Origin: Xenophilus sp. Marseille-Q4582
GTDB taxonomy: Bacteria > Pseudomonadota > Gammaproteobacteria > Burkholderiales > Burkholderiaceae_C
Assembly (NCBI RefSeq): GCF_916700565.1
Contig: NZ_CAKAKO010000004.1
Coordinates: forward strand, 859,979 to 923,978
DNA: 64,000 bases
Direction of reading: 5' to 3'
Part shown: piece after piece, positions 1 through 10,097 of the stretch
Numbering within the stretch: position 1 is the stretch's first letter
Layout: every line of letters starts with the position of its first letter
Notes under the pieces: generated by a model
Databases searched by the model: none
What the model was told of the DNA's origin: nothing
Seen by the model: the letters and a program-made list of their open reading frames with translations, nothing else
Translations under genes and position numbers: made by a program

Positions 1-575
1 CGCTGATCAACACGCTGAGCCTCAAGCGCCAGGCCAAGGCGGCCGACGAGGCCGGCGTGACCAAGCAGGAGCAGCGCATCCTGCTGGCCGACGATTTCTA
101 CCTCTACGACACGCCGGGCATGCTGTGGCCCAAGATCATCGTGCCCGAGAGCGGCTACCGGCTGGCGATCAGCGGCGCCGTGGGGCGCAATGCGTACGAC
201 GACGTGGAAGTGGCGCTGGAACTGCTGGCCTACCTCAAGGGGCAGTACACCGAAGCGTTGCGCGCACGCTACGGCCTGGCGGCCGACACGGCGCAGTCCG
301 CGCTGTGCACCCGCAACGACGAGGACATCCTCGAGGCCATCGGCCGCAAGCGCGGCGCCTTGATCAGCGGCGGCCGCATCGATCTGCAAAAGGCCGCCGA
401 GGCGCTGATCACCGACTTCCGCGGCGGCGTCATCGGCCGCATCACGCTCGAGACCGTCAAGCAGTTCTCGCAATGGCTGGTGGACGGGCAGCGCGCCGAG
501 GCCGAGCTGCGCCGCCAGCGCGCCGATGCGCTGGCGCAGCGCAAGGGGCGGAGTGGCGGCCGCCGGGGCGCTTAG
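1..575 (+). CDS. ylqF: ribosome biogenesis GTPase YlqF/RbgA, C-terminal part (5' end outside window)
   Basis: The frame enters the window at base 3 and starts inside the GTPase domain with LINTL, the segment that follows the P-loop GKS/T in this circularly permuted family. DTPGMLWPKI is the G3 region typical of YlqF/RbgA. The remaining ~130 residues form the C-terminal helical domain (LELLAYLKGQY, LETVKQFSQWL). Known family members help assemble the 50S ribosomal subunit. The start codon, G4 and most of G1 lie upstream. The protein ends in a basic tail (QRKGRSGGRRGA). It stands alone before the ada operon and shares its direction; the two are separated by about 120 bp that contain a candidate Ada box. 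Confidence 0.88.
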   Translation, partial: LINTLSLKRQAKAADEAGVTKQEQRILLADDFYLYDTPGMLWPKIIVPESGYRLAISGAVGRNAYDDVEVALELLAYLKGQYTEALRARYGLAADTAQSALCTRNDEDILEAIGRKRGALISGGRIDLQKAAEALITDFRGGVIGRITLETVKQFSQWLVDGQRAEAELRRQRADALAQRKGRSGGRRGA

Positions 576-612
576 CGGCTTGCATGCGGGCGCAGGCCCG
601 GGTACGGTGCCG

Positions 613-626
613 AATTCAAAAGCAAG
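613..626 (+). promoter_or_regulatory. candidate Ada box upstream of ada
   Basis: AATTCAAAAGCAAG resembles the E. coli ada operator core (AAT, A-rich, then GCAA). It lies about 70 bp before the ada start codon in an otherwise GC-rich stretch, where a methylated-Ada binding site would be expected. The match was made by eye and one site is weak evidence. Confidence 0.35.
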
Positions 627-693
627 ACACGGAGTGCGCCGCTGGCCCTGGCTTCCTAAAGTCCTTCCATCGCTTCACGAAAGGAAGGACCCC

Positions 694-1785
694 ATGAACA
701 TGAGCACCCGCACCGAAGCCCGCGCCCTGCGCGCCGCCGCCGTCGTCGCCGACCCGCGCTGGGCCGCCGTGCAGGCGCGCGACGCCGCGGCCGACGGCCG
801 CTTCGTCTATTCTGTGCGCACCACGGGCGTGTACTGCCGCCCCTCCTGCGGCGCGCGGCCGGCGCGGCCCGAGAACGTCGCCTTCCACGCCTCCTGCGCC
901 GAAGCCGAGCACGCGGGCTTTCGCCCCTGCCGGCGCTGCCGGCCCGACCAGCCGCCGCGGGCGCAGCGCCAGGCCGCGCTGGTGGCCGATCTGTGCCGCA
1001 CCCTCGAGGCTGCCGATGAACTGCCGAACCTCGATGCCCTGGCCGCGCAGGCCGGGCTGAGCCCCTCGCACCTGCACCGCACCTTCAAGGCCGTGACCGG
1101 CCTCACCCCGCGCGCCTGGGCCGCGGCCCGCCGCGCCCAGCGCCTGCGCGAGGCGCTCGGCCGGCCCGGCGCCCGCGTGACCGACGCGATCTACGACGCC
1201 GGCTATGGCGCGGCCAGCCGCTTCTACGAGCGCGCCGGCGACGTGCTGGGCATGACGCCCACGGCCTGGCGCGCCGGCGGCGCCGACACCGACATCCGCT
1301 TCGCCATCGGGCAGTGCTCGCTCGGCGCGATCCTGGTCGCACGCAGCGATCGCGGCGTGTGCGCCATCGCGCTGGGCGACGACCCCGAGGCGCTGGCCGC
1401 CGAGTTGCAGGACCGCTTTCCCCACGCACGCCTGATCGGTGGCGACCCCGACTTCGAACGCCTGGTCGCGCAGGTGGTGGGCCTGGTGGAGGCGCCACGC
1501 CAGGGCCTGGACCTGCCGCTGGACGTGCGCGGCACGGCCTTCCAGCAGCGCGTGTGGCAGGCGCTGCGCGCCATCCCGCCCGGCGAGACGGCGAGCTATG
1601 CCGAGATCGCCAAGCGCATCGGTGCGCCGACGGCCACGCGTGCCGTGGCACAGGCCTGCGGCGCCAACCCGCTGGCGGTGGCCATTCCCTGCCACCGCGT
1701 GGTGCGGCGCGACGGCGCCCTCTCCGGTTACCGCTGGGGCGTGGAGCGCAAGCGCAGCCTGCTTGCCCGCGAGCAGCAGCCATGA
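694..1785 (+). CDS. ada: bifunctional Ada: methylphosphotriester/O6-methylguanine methyltransferase and AraC-type activator
   Basis: The 363-residue protein has all three Ada parts. The N-terminal zinc domain carries C48, C52, C79 and C82 (YCRPSC...CRRC); C48 should accept methyl from phosphotriesters. An AraC-type HTH follows at about 95-190. The C-terminal methyltransferase ends with IPCHRVV (active Cys about 333) and the GALSGYRWG loop. The frame stays open upstream, but the ATG at 694 has a good ribosome site (AAGGAAGG, 681-688) and begins right at the conserved domain. In known systems methylated Ada activates its own operon. The stop overlaps the next start (ATGA), so ada, the 2OG oxygenase and alkB probably form one alkylation-repair operon. 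Confidence 0.96.
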   Translation: MNMSTRTEARALRAAAVVADPRWAAVQARDAAADGRFVYSVRTTGVYCRPSCGARPARPENVAFHASCAEAEHAGFRPCRRCRPDQPPRAQRQAALVADLCRTLEAADELPNLDALAAQAGLSPSHLHRTFKAVTGLTPRAWAAARRAQRLREALGRPGARVTDAIYDAGYGAASRFYERAGDVLGMTPTAWRAGGADTDIRFAIGQCSLGAILVARSDRGVCAIALGDDPEALAAELQDRFPHARLIGGDPDFERLVAQVVGLVEAPRQGLDLPLDVRGTAFQQRVWQALRAIPPGETASYAEIAKRIGAPTATRAVAQACGANPLAVAIPCHRVVRRDGALSGYRWGVERKRSLLAREQQP

Positions 1786-2531
1786 ACGCGCGCGACACGC
1801 CAGCCGTTTCCGAGGCGGTGGCGCACAGGTGCCTGCGCCGGGTGCAGGCCCTGGACTGGGACGCCGCCGAGGCCCGGCTGGACGCCGAGGGCGCAGCCGT
1901 GCTGCCGGGCCTGCTGTCGCCCGCCGAATGCCGGGCCGCCGCCGCGCTCTATGCGCAGCCCGAGCGCTTTCGCAGCCGCGTGGTGATGGCGCGGCACGGC
2001 TTCGGCCAGGGCGAGTACCAGTACTTCGCCTACCCGCTGCCGCCGGCCGTGGCGGCGCTGCGCGCCGCGCTGTACCCGCGCCTGGTGCCCATTGCCAACC
2101 GCTGGCAGGCCGCGATGGGCCTGCAGGCGCGCTTTCCGCCCGCGCACGACGACTTCCTCGCCCGCTGCCACGCCGCCGGCCAGCAGCGCCCCACACCGCT
2201 GCTGCTGCAGTACGGCGAGGGCGATTACAACTGCCTGCACCAGGACCTGTACGGCGAGCACGTGTTCCCGCTGCAGGCCGTGGTGCTGCTGTCGGCTCCG
2301 GGGCGCGATTTCGAGGGCGGCGAGTTCGTCATGACCGAACAACGCCCGCGCATGCAGTCGCGGCCCCTGGTGCTGCCGCTGCAGCAGGGCGATGCGGCCG
2401 TGTTCGCGGTGCACCACCGGCCCGTGCAGGGCGCGCGGGGCGTGTACCGGGTGAACCTGCGCCACGGCGTGAGCCGCGTGCGCCGCGGCCGCCGGCACAC
2501 GCTGGGTCTGATCTTCCACGACGCCGAGTGA
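1782..2531 (+). CDS. 2OG-Fe(II) oxygenase of the ada operon (prolyl-hydroxylase-like)
   Basis: A 249-residue protein whose ATG overlaps the ada stop by four bases. The metal site is visible as H153-x-D155 in CLHQDLYGEH, with a distal His near 228 and following Arg residues in NLRHGVSRVRRGRRH binding iron and 2-oxoglutarate. The preceding LLQYGEGDYN and the following FEGGEFVMTEQ are typical of the double-stranded beta-helix fold of this family. Proteins of this type often sit between or next to ada and alkB in proteobacteria, but their substrate is not established. A role in reversing alkyl damage is inferred only from the operon. There is no signal peptide, so it should be cytoplasmic. Confidence 0.85.
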   Translation: MNARDTPAVSEAVAHRCLRRVQALDWDAAEARLDAEGAAVLPGLLSPAECRAAAALYAQPERFRSRVVMARHGFGQGEYQYFAYPLPPAVAALRAALYPRLVPIANRWQAAMGLQARFPPAHDDFLARCHAAGQQRPTPLLLQYGEGDYNCLHQDLYGEHVFPLQAVVLLSAPGRDFEGGEFVMTEQRPRMQSRPLVLPLQQGDAAVFAVHHRPVQGARGVYRVNLRHGVSRVRRGRRHTLGLIFHDAE

Positions 2532-2535
2532 GCTT

Positions 2536-3195
2536 GTGACGACCCCCGACCTGTTCGACGCCGGCACCGACCCCGCGGCGGCCGCGCCGCTGGCGCTGGA
2601 GCCCGGAGCGTCGGTGCTGCGCGGCTTTGCCCTGCCGCAGGCGCCGGCGCTGCGGCGCGACCTGGAGCATGTGATCGCGGCCGCGCCCCTGCGCCACCTC
2701 GTCACGCCGGGCGGCAAGACCATGTCCGTGGCCATGACGAATTGCGGCACGCTGGGCTGGGTCAGCGACCGCAGCGGCTACCGCTACACGTCGCGCGACC
2801 CGCTGAGCCACCGGCCCTGGCCCGCCATGCCCGACAGCTTCCGCACGCTCGCACGGGCCGCCGCCGAGCGCGCCGGCTTCGCGGGCTTCGCGCCCGACGC
2901 CTGCCTCGTCAACCGCTACGCGCCCGGGGCGCGGCTCACGCTGCACCAGGACCGCGACGAGCGGCGCTTCGGCGATCCGATCGTCTCGGTCTCGCTGGGC
3001 CTGCCGGCCGTCTTTCTCTGGGGCGGCCCCCGGCGGGCCGACCGCACCCGCCGCGTGCCACTCGCGCATGGCGATGTCGTGGTGTGGGGCGGGCCGGCGC
3101 GGCTGCATTTCCACGGCGTGATGCCGCTGGCGCCGGGCGAGCACCCGTTCATGGGCGCCTGCCGCATCAACCTGACCTTTCGCCGCGCAGGCTGA
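2536..3195 (+). CDS. alkB: AlkB, DNA oxidative demethylase
   Basis: A 219-residue protein, close to E. coli AlkB (216). Iron ligands are H137-x-D139 (TLHQDRDE) and H193 (LHFHGVMPL). R210 and the RINLTFR strand bind 2-oxoglutarate, and NRYAPGARL is the nucleotide-lid region. AlkB removes 1-methyladenine and 3-methylcytosine lesions by oxidation. The start is GTG, four bases after the previous stop, so translation is probably coupled. It is the third and last gene of the ada operon. Confidence 0.95.
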   Translation: MTTPDLFDAGTDPAAAAPLALEPGASVLRGFALPQAPALRRDLEHVIAAAPLRHLVTPGGKTMSVAMTNCGTLGWVSDRSGYRYTSRDPLSHRPWPAMPDSFRTLARAAAERAGFAGFAPDACLVNRYAPGARLTLHQDRDERRFGDPIVSVSLGLPAVFLWGGPRRADRTRRVPLAHGDVVVWGGPARLHFHGVMPLAPGEHPFMGACRINLTFRRAG

Positions 3196-3355
3196 GCACG
3201 GCGTTCGGCGGGCGTTGGCCGCACCCGTCGGCGACAGGGGCAGGCCGGGCCGGCCGCTCGGCATGACACAGGGCCGCGTCAGCCTCTTGCAATGGCCGCA
3301 AGCAGCACCAACTCCTTTGGTCTAAGCTCTCGCCTCTGTTTTTGCGGAGATACCG

Positions 3356-3397
3356 ATGTACCCCCTCGCACGCACCCTCGCATTCACCCACCCCTGA
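3356..3397 (+). CDS. possible leader peptide upstream of fusA
   Basis: A 13-codon frame (MYPLARTLAFTHP) has a well-placed ribosome site, GGAG at 3346-3349, six bases before its ATG. Its stop codon runs directly into a perfect 6-bp hairpin (GAGCCG/CGGCTC, 3396-3415). It lies in the 287-bp leader before fusA. No homology can be judged for so short a peptide. It could be a chance frame, but site spacing and position fit a translated leader. Confidence 0.3.
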   Translation: MYPLARTLAFTHP

Positions 3398-3460
3398 GCC
3401 GTGCGCGCGCGGCTCGCCCTTGTCTTTGGGCCGGCCGCTTTCCTTTTCATGCGGGCCGGC
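3396..3460 (+). promoter_or_regulatory. two hairpins in the fusA leader
   Basis: Hairpin one pairs GAGCCG (3396-3401) with CGGCTC (3410-3415). Hairpin two pairs GCCGGCC (3430-3436) with GGCCGGC (3454-3460) around a pyrimidine-rich loop, ending 22 bases before the fusA ATG. They could control read-through or access to the start. No T-run follows, so a simple terminator is unlikely. Confidence 0.35.
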
Positions 3461-3482
3461 TCTCCAGCAGTGAGCTTTCACC

Positions 3483-5591
<2,109 letters not shown>

Positions 5592-5627
5592 GGGCCGTGC
5601 CATGCGGCGGAGCGGCGTGCGCCGTGG

Positions 5628-6209
5628 TCAGCCGGCCATCAGCTTCTGCACCAGCTCCGCCGTGGTCGCGGCCGCGTACTTGCGCATCAGCCGCGCACGG
5701 TGCAGCTCCACGGTGCGGTGGCTGATGGCCAGCTGCTTGCCGATCTCCTTGCTGGTCAGGCCCTGCATCACCTGGGCGGCCACCTCGCGTTCGCGCGGGG
5801 TGAGCTCGGCCTTGGCGGCGCGGCGCGCGCCCAGGTCCTCGAAGGTCCAGATGCCGGCCTCGTGCGGGGCTTCGCGGTTGAGCGCGCGGCCGGTCACGTG
5901 GCACCAGAAGGTCTCGCCGGCGCGTGCGCCGTGCAGTTCCCCCAGGCGCCGCATCATGCGGTTGTCGGCGTAGCGTCCCCGGGTGTTGAGGATGGGGATC
6001 ATGCGCTGGCCGATGCGTTCGTACTCGGCGACGCTGGGGTAGAGCACCGCGAAGGACTGGCCGATCAGCTGCTCGCGCGTGGTGCCGAACATCTCGCACA
6101 GGAAGGCGTTGCAGTCCACCATCACGCGCTGGCGCGACAGCACCATGCCCACCGGCGCATGTTCGAAGGCCAGGCGGTAGTCGATCGGGGAGTTCGCAGG
6201 GTTTTCCAT
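5628..6209 (-). CDS. PAS domain / LuxR-type HTH transcriptional regulator
   Basis: A 193-residue protein with a PAS domain at about 10-125 (FEHAPVGMVL, VMVDCNAFLCEMFG) and a LuxR-type HTH at 134-190 (LTPREREVAAQVMQGLTSKEIGKQL, RTVELHRARL). The MENPANSP start fits the beginning of the PAS domain; the frame stays open far upstream but only as a shadow of scoA. It is divergent from scoAB across about 150 bp holding a palindromic direct-repeat site, so it probably controls scoAB and perhaps itself. The PAS ligand cannot be read from sequence; a metabolite of acetoacetate or CoA metabolism would be a guess. Confidence 0.8.
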   Translation of the reverse strand: MENPANSPIDYRLAFEHAPVGMVLSRQRVMVDCNAFLCEMFGTTREQLIGQSFAVLYPSVAEYERIGQRMIPILNTRGRYADNRMMRRLGELHGARAGETFWCHVTGRALNREAPHEAGIWTFEDLGARRAAKAELTPREREVAAQVMQGLTSKEIGKQLAISHRTVELHRARLMRKYAAATTAELVQKLMAG

Positions 6210-6243
6210 CGCGGCGGCGGGTCGGCAGAGGGTGAGGAACGGG

Positions 6244-6264
6244 CCGATGGGTCGCGCCCATCGG
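6244..6264. repeat. inverted repeat in the leader of the PAS-LuxR gene
   Basis: CCGATGGG (6244-6251) and CCCATCGG (6257-6264) form a perfect 8-bp inverted repeat with a 5-nt spacer, 35-55 bp before the regulator's start. It could be a hairpin in the regulator's mRNA leader or part of the operator region. Confidence 0.4.
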
Positions 6265-6275
6265 GCCCGCTCATG

Positions 6276-6305
6276 ACGTAGTACTACGTATGTCCGTACG
6301 TAGTA
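6276..6305. promoter_or_regulatory. candidate operator between PAS-LuxR gene and scoAB
   Basis: A perfect 14-bp palindrome, ACGTAGTACTACGT, occupies 6276-6289. Its half, ACGTAGTA, recurs at 6298-6305 as a direct repeat. The two copies start 22 bp apart, about two helical turns, which suits cooperative binding on one DNA face. The stretch is far more A/T-rich than its surroundings and lies 50-80 bp from both divergent start codons. LuxR-type HTH proteins commonly bind such short palindromes, so the adjacent regulator is the natural candidate. Confidence 0.55.
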
Positions 6306-6356
6306 TCGTTGAGGCTTCCCCGTCCCTTTCCATCCACCGTTTCCAAGCGAGGAACC

Positions 6357-7160
6357 ATGGCGAACAAGATCTATCCCGACGCCAAGTCGGCGCTGGCCGG
6401 CGTCGTCGCCGACAACCAGATGCTGGCCGTCGGCGGCTTCGGCCTGTGCGGCATCCCCGAGGCGCTGATCGACGCGCTCAAGGAGAGCGGCGTCAAGAAC
6501 CTGACCTGCATTTCCAATAACGCGGGCGTCGACGGCTTCGGCCTGGGCAAGCTGCTCGAGACGCGCCAGATCAAGAAGATGATCGCCAGCTACGTGGGCG
6601 AGAACAAGGAGTTCGAACGCCAGTACCTGGCGGGCGAACTGGAGCTGGAGTTCACCCCGCAGGGCACGCTGGCCGAGAAGCTGCGCGCCGGCGGCGCCGG
6701 CATCCCGGCCTTCTTCACCAAGACAGGCGTGGGCACGCAGGTGGCCGAGGGCAAGGAACTGCGCGAATTCGACGGCGAGACCTACGTGATGGAGCGCGCC
6801 CTGGTGCCCGACGTGGCGCTGGTCAAGGCGGCGGTGGCCGACAAGTCGGGCAACCTGCGCTTCAACCTCACGGCGCGCAACTTCAACCCGGCCGCAGCCA
6901 CGGCCGGCAAGGTCTGCATCGTCGAGGTCGAGAAGATCGTCGAGGTGGGCGAGCTGGCCCCCGACGACATCCACCTGCCGGGCATCTACGTGCACCGCAT
7001 CGTGCTCAATGCGAATCCCGAGAAGCGCATCGAAAAGCGCACCGTGAGTGCCGCGGAGCCTGTGGATGCCGCGGCCGCCAAGGTCGAGGCCCAGGCGGCG
7101 ATCGCGCAGGCCGCCGCCGGCACCGAAGTGCCCGCCACCGTCAAGAACCAAGCCAAGTAA
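6357..7160 (+). CDS. scoA: 3-oxoacid CoA-transferase subunit A
   Basis: A 267-residue alpha subunit of succinyl-CoA:3-ketoacid CoA-transferase. [10 protein letters not shown] is the CoA-transferase family signature near the N-terminus, followed by [12 protein letters not shown] and [19 protein letters not shown]. With ScoB it transfers CoA from succinyl-CoA to acetoacetate or related 3-oxoacids, feeding acetyl-CoA formation. The ATG is chosen because GAGGAA precedes it at good distance and MANKIYPDA begins at the family start. The C-terminus has an Ala-rich extension beyond about 235 residues ([17 protein letters not shown]) with no known role. scoB follows after 10 bp. Confidence 0.92.
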   Translation: MANKIYPDAKSALAGVVADNQMLAVGGFGLCGIPEALIDALKESGVKNLTCISNNAGVDGFGLGKLLETRQIKKMIASYVGENKEFERQYLAGELELEFTPQGTLAEKLRAGGAGIPAFFTKTGVGTQVAEGKELREFDGETYVMERALVPDVALVKAAVADKSGNLRFNLTARNFNPAAATAGKVCIVEVEKIVEVGELAPDDIHLPGIYVHRIVLNANPEKRIEKRTVSAAEPVDAAAAKVEAQAAIAQAAAGTEVPATVKNQAK

Positions 7161-7170
7161 GGAGCCCTCC

Positions 7171-7809
7171 ATGCCCTGGACCCAAGACCAGATGGCCGCA
7201 CGCGCGGCGCAGGAGCTGGAAGACGGCTTCTATGTGAACCTCGGCATCGGCATTCCGACGCTGGTGGCCAACCACACCGGCGACAAGGAGGTGTGGCTGC
7301 AGAGCGAGAACGGCATGCTGGGCATCGGCCCCTTCCCGACCGAGGACAAGGTGGATGCCGACCTGATCAACGCCGGCAAGCAGACCGTCACCACGCTGCC
7401 GGGCAGCGCGATCTTCGGCAGCGACCAGAGCTTCGCGATGATCCGCGGCGGCAAGATCAACCTGTCCATCCTGGGCGCCATGCAGGTCAGCGAGAGGGGC
7501 GACCTGGCCAACTGGATGATTCCCGGCAAGATGGTCAAGGGCATGGGCGGCGCCATGGACCTGGTGGCCGGCGTCAAGCGCGTGATCGTGCTGATGGAGC
7601 ACGTGGCCAGGAAGAAGGACGGCAGCACCGACCTGAAGATCCTGCCCCAGTGCACGCTGCCGCTGACGGGCGTAGGCGTGGTCGACCGCATCATCACCGA
7701 CCTGGGCGTGTTCGACGTCACGCCCCAGGGCCTGAAGGTGGTCGAGCTGGCCGAAGGCGTGAGCTTCGACGAAGTGCAGTCCAAGACGGGCGTCACGCTG
7801 CTGCAGTGA
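7171..7809 (+). CDS. scoB: 3-oxoacid CoA-transferase subunit B
   Basis: A 212-residue beta subunit. The catalytic glutamate is E46 in [12 protein letters not shown], which forms the glutamyl-CoA thioester. [12 protein letters not shown] and the [12 protein letters not shown] segment are family-typical. AAGGAG before the ATG is a strong ribosome site. It is co-transcribed with scoA and completes the enzyme. Confidence 0.93.
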   Translation: MPWTQDQMAARAAQELEDGFYVNLGIGIPTLVANHTGDKEVWLQSENGMLGIGPFPTEDKVDADLINAGKQTVTTLPGSAIFGSDQSFAMIRGGKINLSILGAMQVSERGDLANWMIPGKMVKGMGGAMDLVAGVKRVIVLMEHVARKKDGSTDLKILPQCTLPLTGVGVVDRIITDLGVFDVTPQGLKVVELAEGVSFDEVQSKTGVTLLQ

Positions 7810-7940
7810 GGCCAGGCGCGCGGCGGGCGGGCGCGAGTGCACGCCGCACGCCGCGCACTGGCCTTGAACGCCGGGGGCGCATGCGGCGCATCCTCTGATC
7901 GGGCGCGCCCGGGGTTCCCAGTTGGCTAGGATGTCGGCCC

Positions 7941-9383
7941 ATGAGAGGGGACACATCCATCGGTGGGCTGGGAAATTCATCCTTTGCGAGCCTGGCGCCG
8001 GCGCCGGCCTCGGCGGAGGAAGCCGAGCCGTGGGTGCGCGGCGAGCTGATCCGCAGCCTGATGCGCGCCTCGCGCGGGGGCTACATCTTCTCGGCGGTGC
8101 TGATGCCCGCCATGGTGGTGCTGTGCTGGGGCCATGTGCCCGCCTGGCAACTGCTGCTGTGGTTCGTCTTCGGTGCGGCGACCACGATCGCCCGCGTCTG
8201 GATGGAGCGCGTGTACCTCACGCGCTATGCCGGCCGCAGCGCGCGCACGCAGGAGCGCTTCATCCGCCGCCACCGCTACCTGTGGAATGCCAGCGCGCTC
8301 ACCTGGGGCCTGGCGGTGGCGCTGTTCTTCGAGCGTGCGCCGCAGTCCCATCAGTTCCTGTGCTGGATGATCGTGGCGGGAGCCGCCACCTTCCCGCTCA
8401 ACAGCCTGGCGCTGTACCCGCCGCTGCTGCGGCGCTTCGTCAACACCCTGTTCGTCACGGTGCTGGCGATCGTCACCCTGCGCCTGCTCGAGTACGGGCT
8501 CTTCACGCTGCATTTCAACCACGGCTTCCTGCTGCTGCCGCTGTTCCACTGGTGGCTGCTGCTGCGGGCGGGCCGGCGCATCCATGAGACGGCGCGCAAC
8601 AGCTTCGAGCTGCTGTTCCACAACCACATCCTCATCAACTCGCTGACCCAGCAGCGGCAGGCCGCCGTGTCGGCCGTGGCGATGAAGAACCGCTTCCTGG
8701 CCAGCGCGGCGCACGACATGCGCCAGCCGGTGCTGGCGCTCTCCCTCTATGCGGACTGGCTGCGCAACGAGCCCGAGCTGGTGGAGGAGATCGCGCCCAA
8801 GATCGTGCGCGCCACGCATGCCGTGAACGCGCTCTTCGATTCGCTGTTCGATCTCGCGCGCATCGACTCCGGCCAGGTGCGGCTGCACATCGAGCGGGTG
8901 GAAGTGGCCCAGCTGCTGCACGATCTGGAACTGCAGTACCGCCCCGTGGCCGAGGCCAAGGGCCTGCGCTTCAAGGTGCACGTGCGGCCCGGCACGGTGC
9001 TGACCGACCCGGTGCGGGTGCGCCGCATGATCGGCAACCTGCTGTCCAACGCCATCAAGTACACCAACGAGGGCGGCGTCCTGCTGGGCGCGCGCCAGAC
9101 CGCCGAAGGCCTGCGCGTGGAGGTGTGGGACACCGGCATCGGCATCGCGCGCGAGAACCTGCGCGACGTGTTCCTGGAGTTCTACAAGGTGGCCGACCAT
9201 GCCGGCACGTCGGACGGCTTCGGCCTGGGCCTGGCCATCGTCGCGCGGCTGTCACATGCGCTGGGGCACCCGGTGAGCGTGCGTTCGCGGCTGGGCCGCG
9301 GCAGCGTGTTCCGCGTGGCGCTGCATGACGCGGTGGAGGCGCAGGCGCAGTCGCGCGCCAGCGGGGCAGGGGCGGTCGGCTGA
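7941..9383 (+). CDS. membrane sensor histidine kinase
   Basis: A 480-residue sensor kinase. About five to six hydrophobic segments lie between residues 48 and 208, with no obvious periplasmic sensor loop. H258 in the H-box AAHDMRQPVLAL is the phosphorylated histidine. The N-box is NLLSNAIKYT, G1 is DTGIGI and G2 is GFGLGLAIV. The HDMRQP form of the H-box is typical of the kinase group often attached to or paired with LuxR-type receivers. It is convergent with a NarL-type response regulator 64 bp away, the likely partner. The signal sensed is unknown. No receiver domain is attached. Confidence 0.88.
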   Translation: MRGDTSIGGLGNSSFASLAPAPASAEEAEPWVRGELIRSLMRASRGGYIFSAVLMPAMVVLCWGHVPAWQLLLWFVFGAATTIARVWMERVYLTRYAGRSARTQERFIRRHRYLWNASALTWGLAVALFFERAPQSHQFLCWMIVAGAATFPLNSLALYPPLLRRFVNTLFVTVLAIVTLRLLEYGLFTLHFNHGFLLLPLFHWWLLLRAGRRIHETARNSFELLFHNHILINSLTQQRQAAVSAVAMKNRFLASAAHDMRQPVLALSLYADWLRNEPELVEEIAPKIVRATHAVNALFDSLFDLARIDSGQVRLHIERVEVAQLLHDLELQYRPVAEAKGLRFKVHVRPGTVLTDPVRVRRMIGNLLSNAIKYTNEGGVLLGARQTAEGLRVEVWDTGIGIARENLRDVFLEFYKVADHAGTSDGFGLGLAIVARLSHALGHPVSVRSRLGRGSVFRVALHDAVEAQAQSRASGAGAVG

Positions 9384-9447
9384 GCAGCGCGGCCTGCCGC
9401 CGGCCCGAGGCCCGGCCGGCCACCCCGAAGGGGCGTCCGTCGCTTCC

Positions 9448-10056
9448 TCAGGTCGCGCCGGTCGACAGCAGGCCGTGGCTGCGCGCGTGGTGAAGCGCCT
9501 GCGTGCGGCTCTTCACCCCCAGGCGGCGGAATAGGCGCCACAGGTGCACCTTCACCGTGTGCTCGCTGATGTCGAGCTGGCCCGCGATCTCGCGGTTGCT
9601 CAGGCCCTGGTCGAGCATGGCGATCAGCTGCGCCTGGCGCTTGGACAGCTTGCCGGCATTGGCCGGCGGCTCGGGTTCCTCGCCCTCGGCATCGGCCTGC
9701 AGCAGGCCGCGCAGGGCCGAGGCCAGCTCGCTGGAGCCGGCCGACTTCTCGATGTAGATGTCGGCGCCCGCCTCGATGCAGGCCTCTTCCATGTCCGCCG
9801 CGGGCGAGGCCGAGTACACGGCCACCGGCACGTCCGGGTACATCTGCTTGACCGCGATCACGCCCGAGCAGCCCGTGGTGTCGGGCAGCTTGAGGTCCAG
9901 GCACAGCAGCTTGGGCGTGCCGTGCTGCTTGATGCTGTTCGTGAGCCGCTCCAGGCGGTCCAGCTCGACGATGTTCTCTGCGGGGCGCAGGCGGCGCAGC
10001 ACCATCACGATGGCGTCGCGCATCAGGGGATGGTCATCGATGACGTAAATGCTCAC
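9448..10056 (-). CDS. NarL/LuxR-type response regulator
   Basis: A 202-residue regulator. The receiver spans about 1-115, with acidic pocket D7-D8, phospho-acceptor D54 (LCLDLKLPD) and K104 in IEKSAG. The LuxR HTH is at about 136-195 (LSKRQAQLIAMLDQGLSNREIAGQL, EHTVKVHLWRLF). The GTG start has GAGGAG six bases upstream. It faces the histidine kinase and lies 41 bp downstream of trpS on the same strand, so it may be read both from its own promoter and by run-through from trpS. Confidence 0.88.
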   Translation of the reverse strand: MSIYVIDDHPLMRDAIVMVLRRLRPAENIVELDRLERLTNSIKQHGTPKLLCLDLKLPDTTGCSGVIAVKQMYPDVPVAVYSASPAADMEEACIEAGADIYIEKSAGSSELASALRGLLQADAEGEEPEPPANAGKLSKRQAQLIAMLDQGLSNREIAGQLDISEHTVKVHLWRLFRRLGVKSRTQALHHARSHGLLSTGAT

Positions 10057-10097
10057 GGGGGCTCCTCGGTCGAGATTTCTTGTGCAGGGGATTCGGG

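Noticed and set aside
526..693. N-terminal extension of Ada upstream of the ATG at 694
   Set aside because: Low-complexity residues, overlap with the YlqF gene, and a strong ribosome site right before 694.
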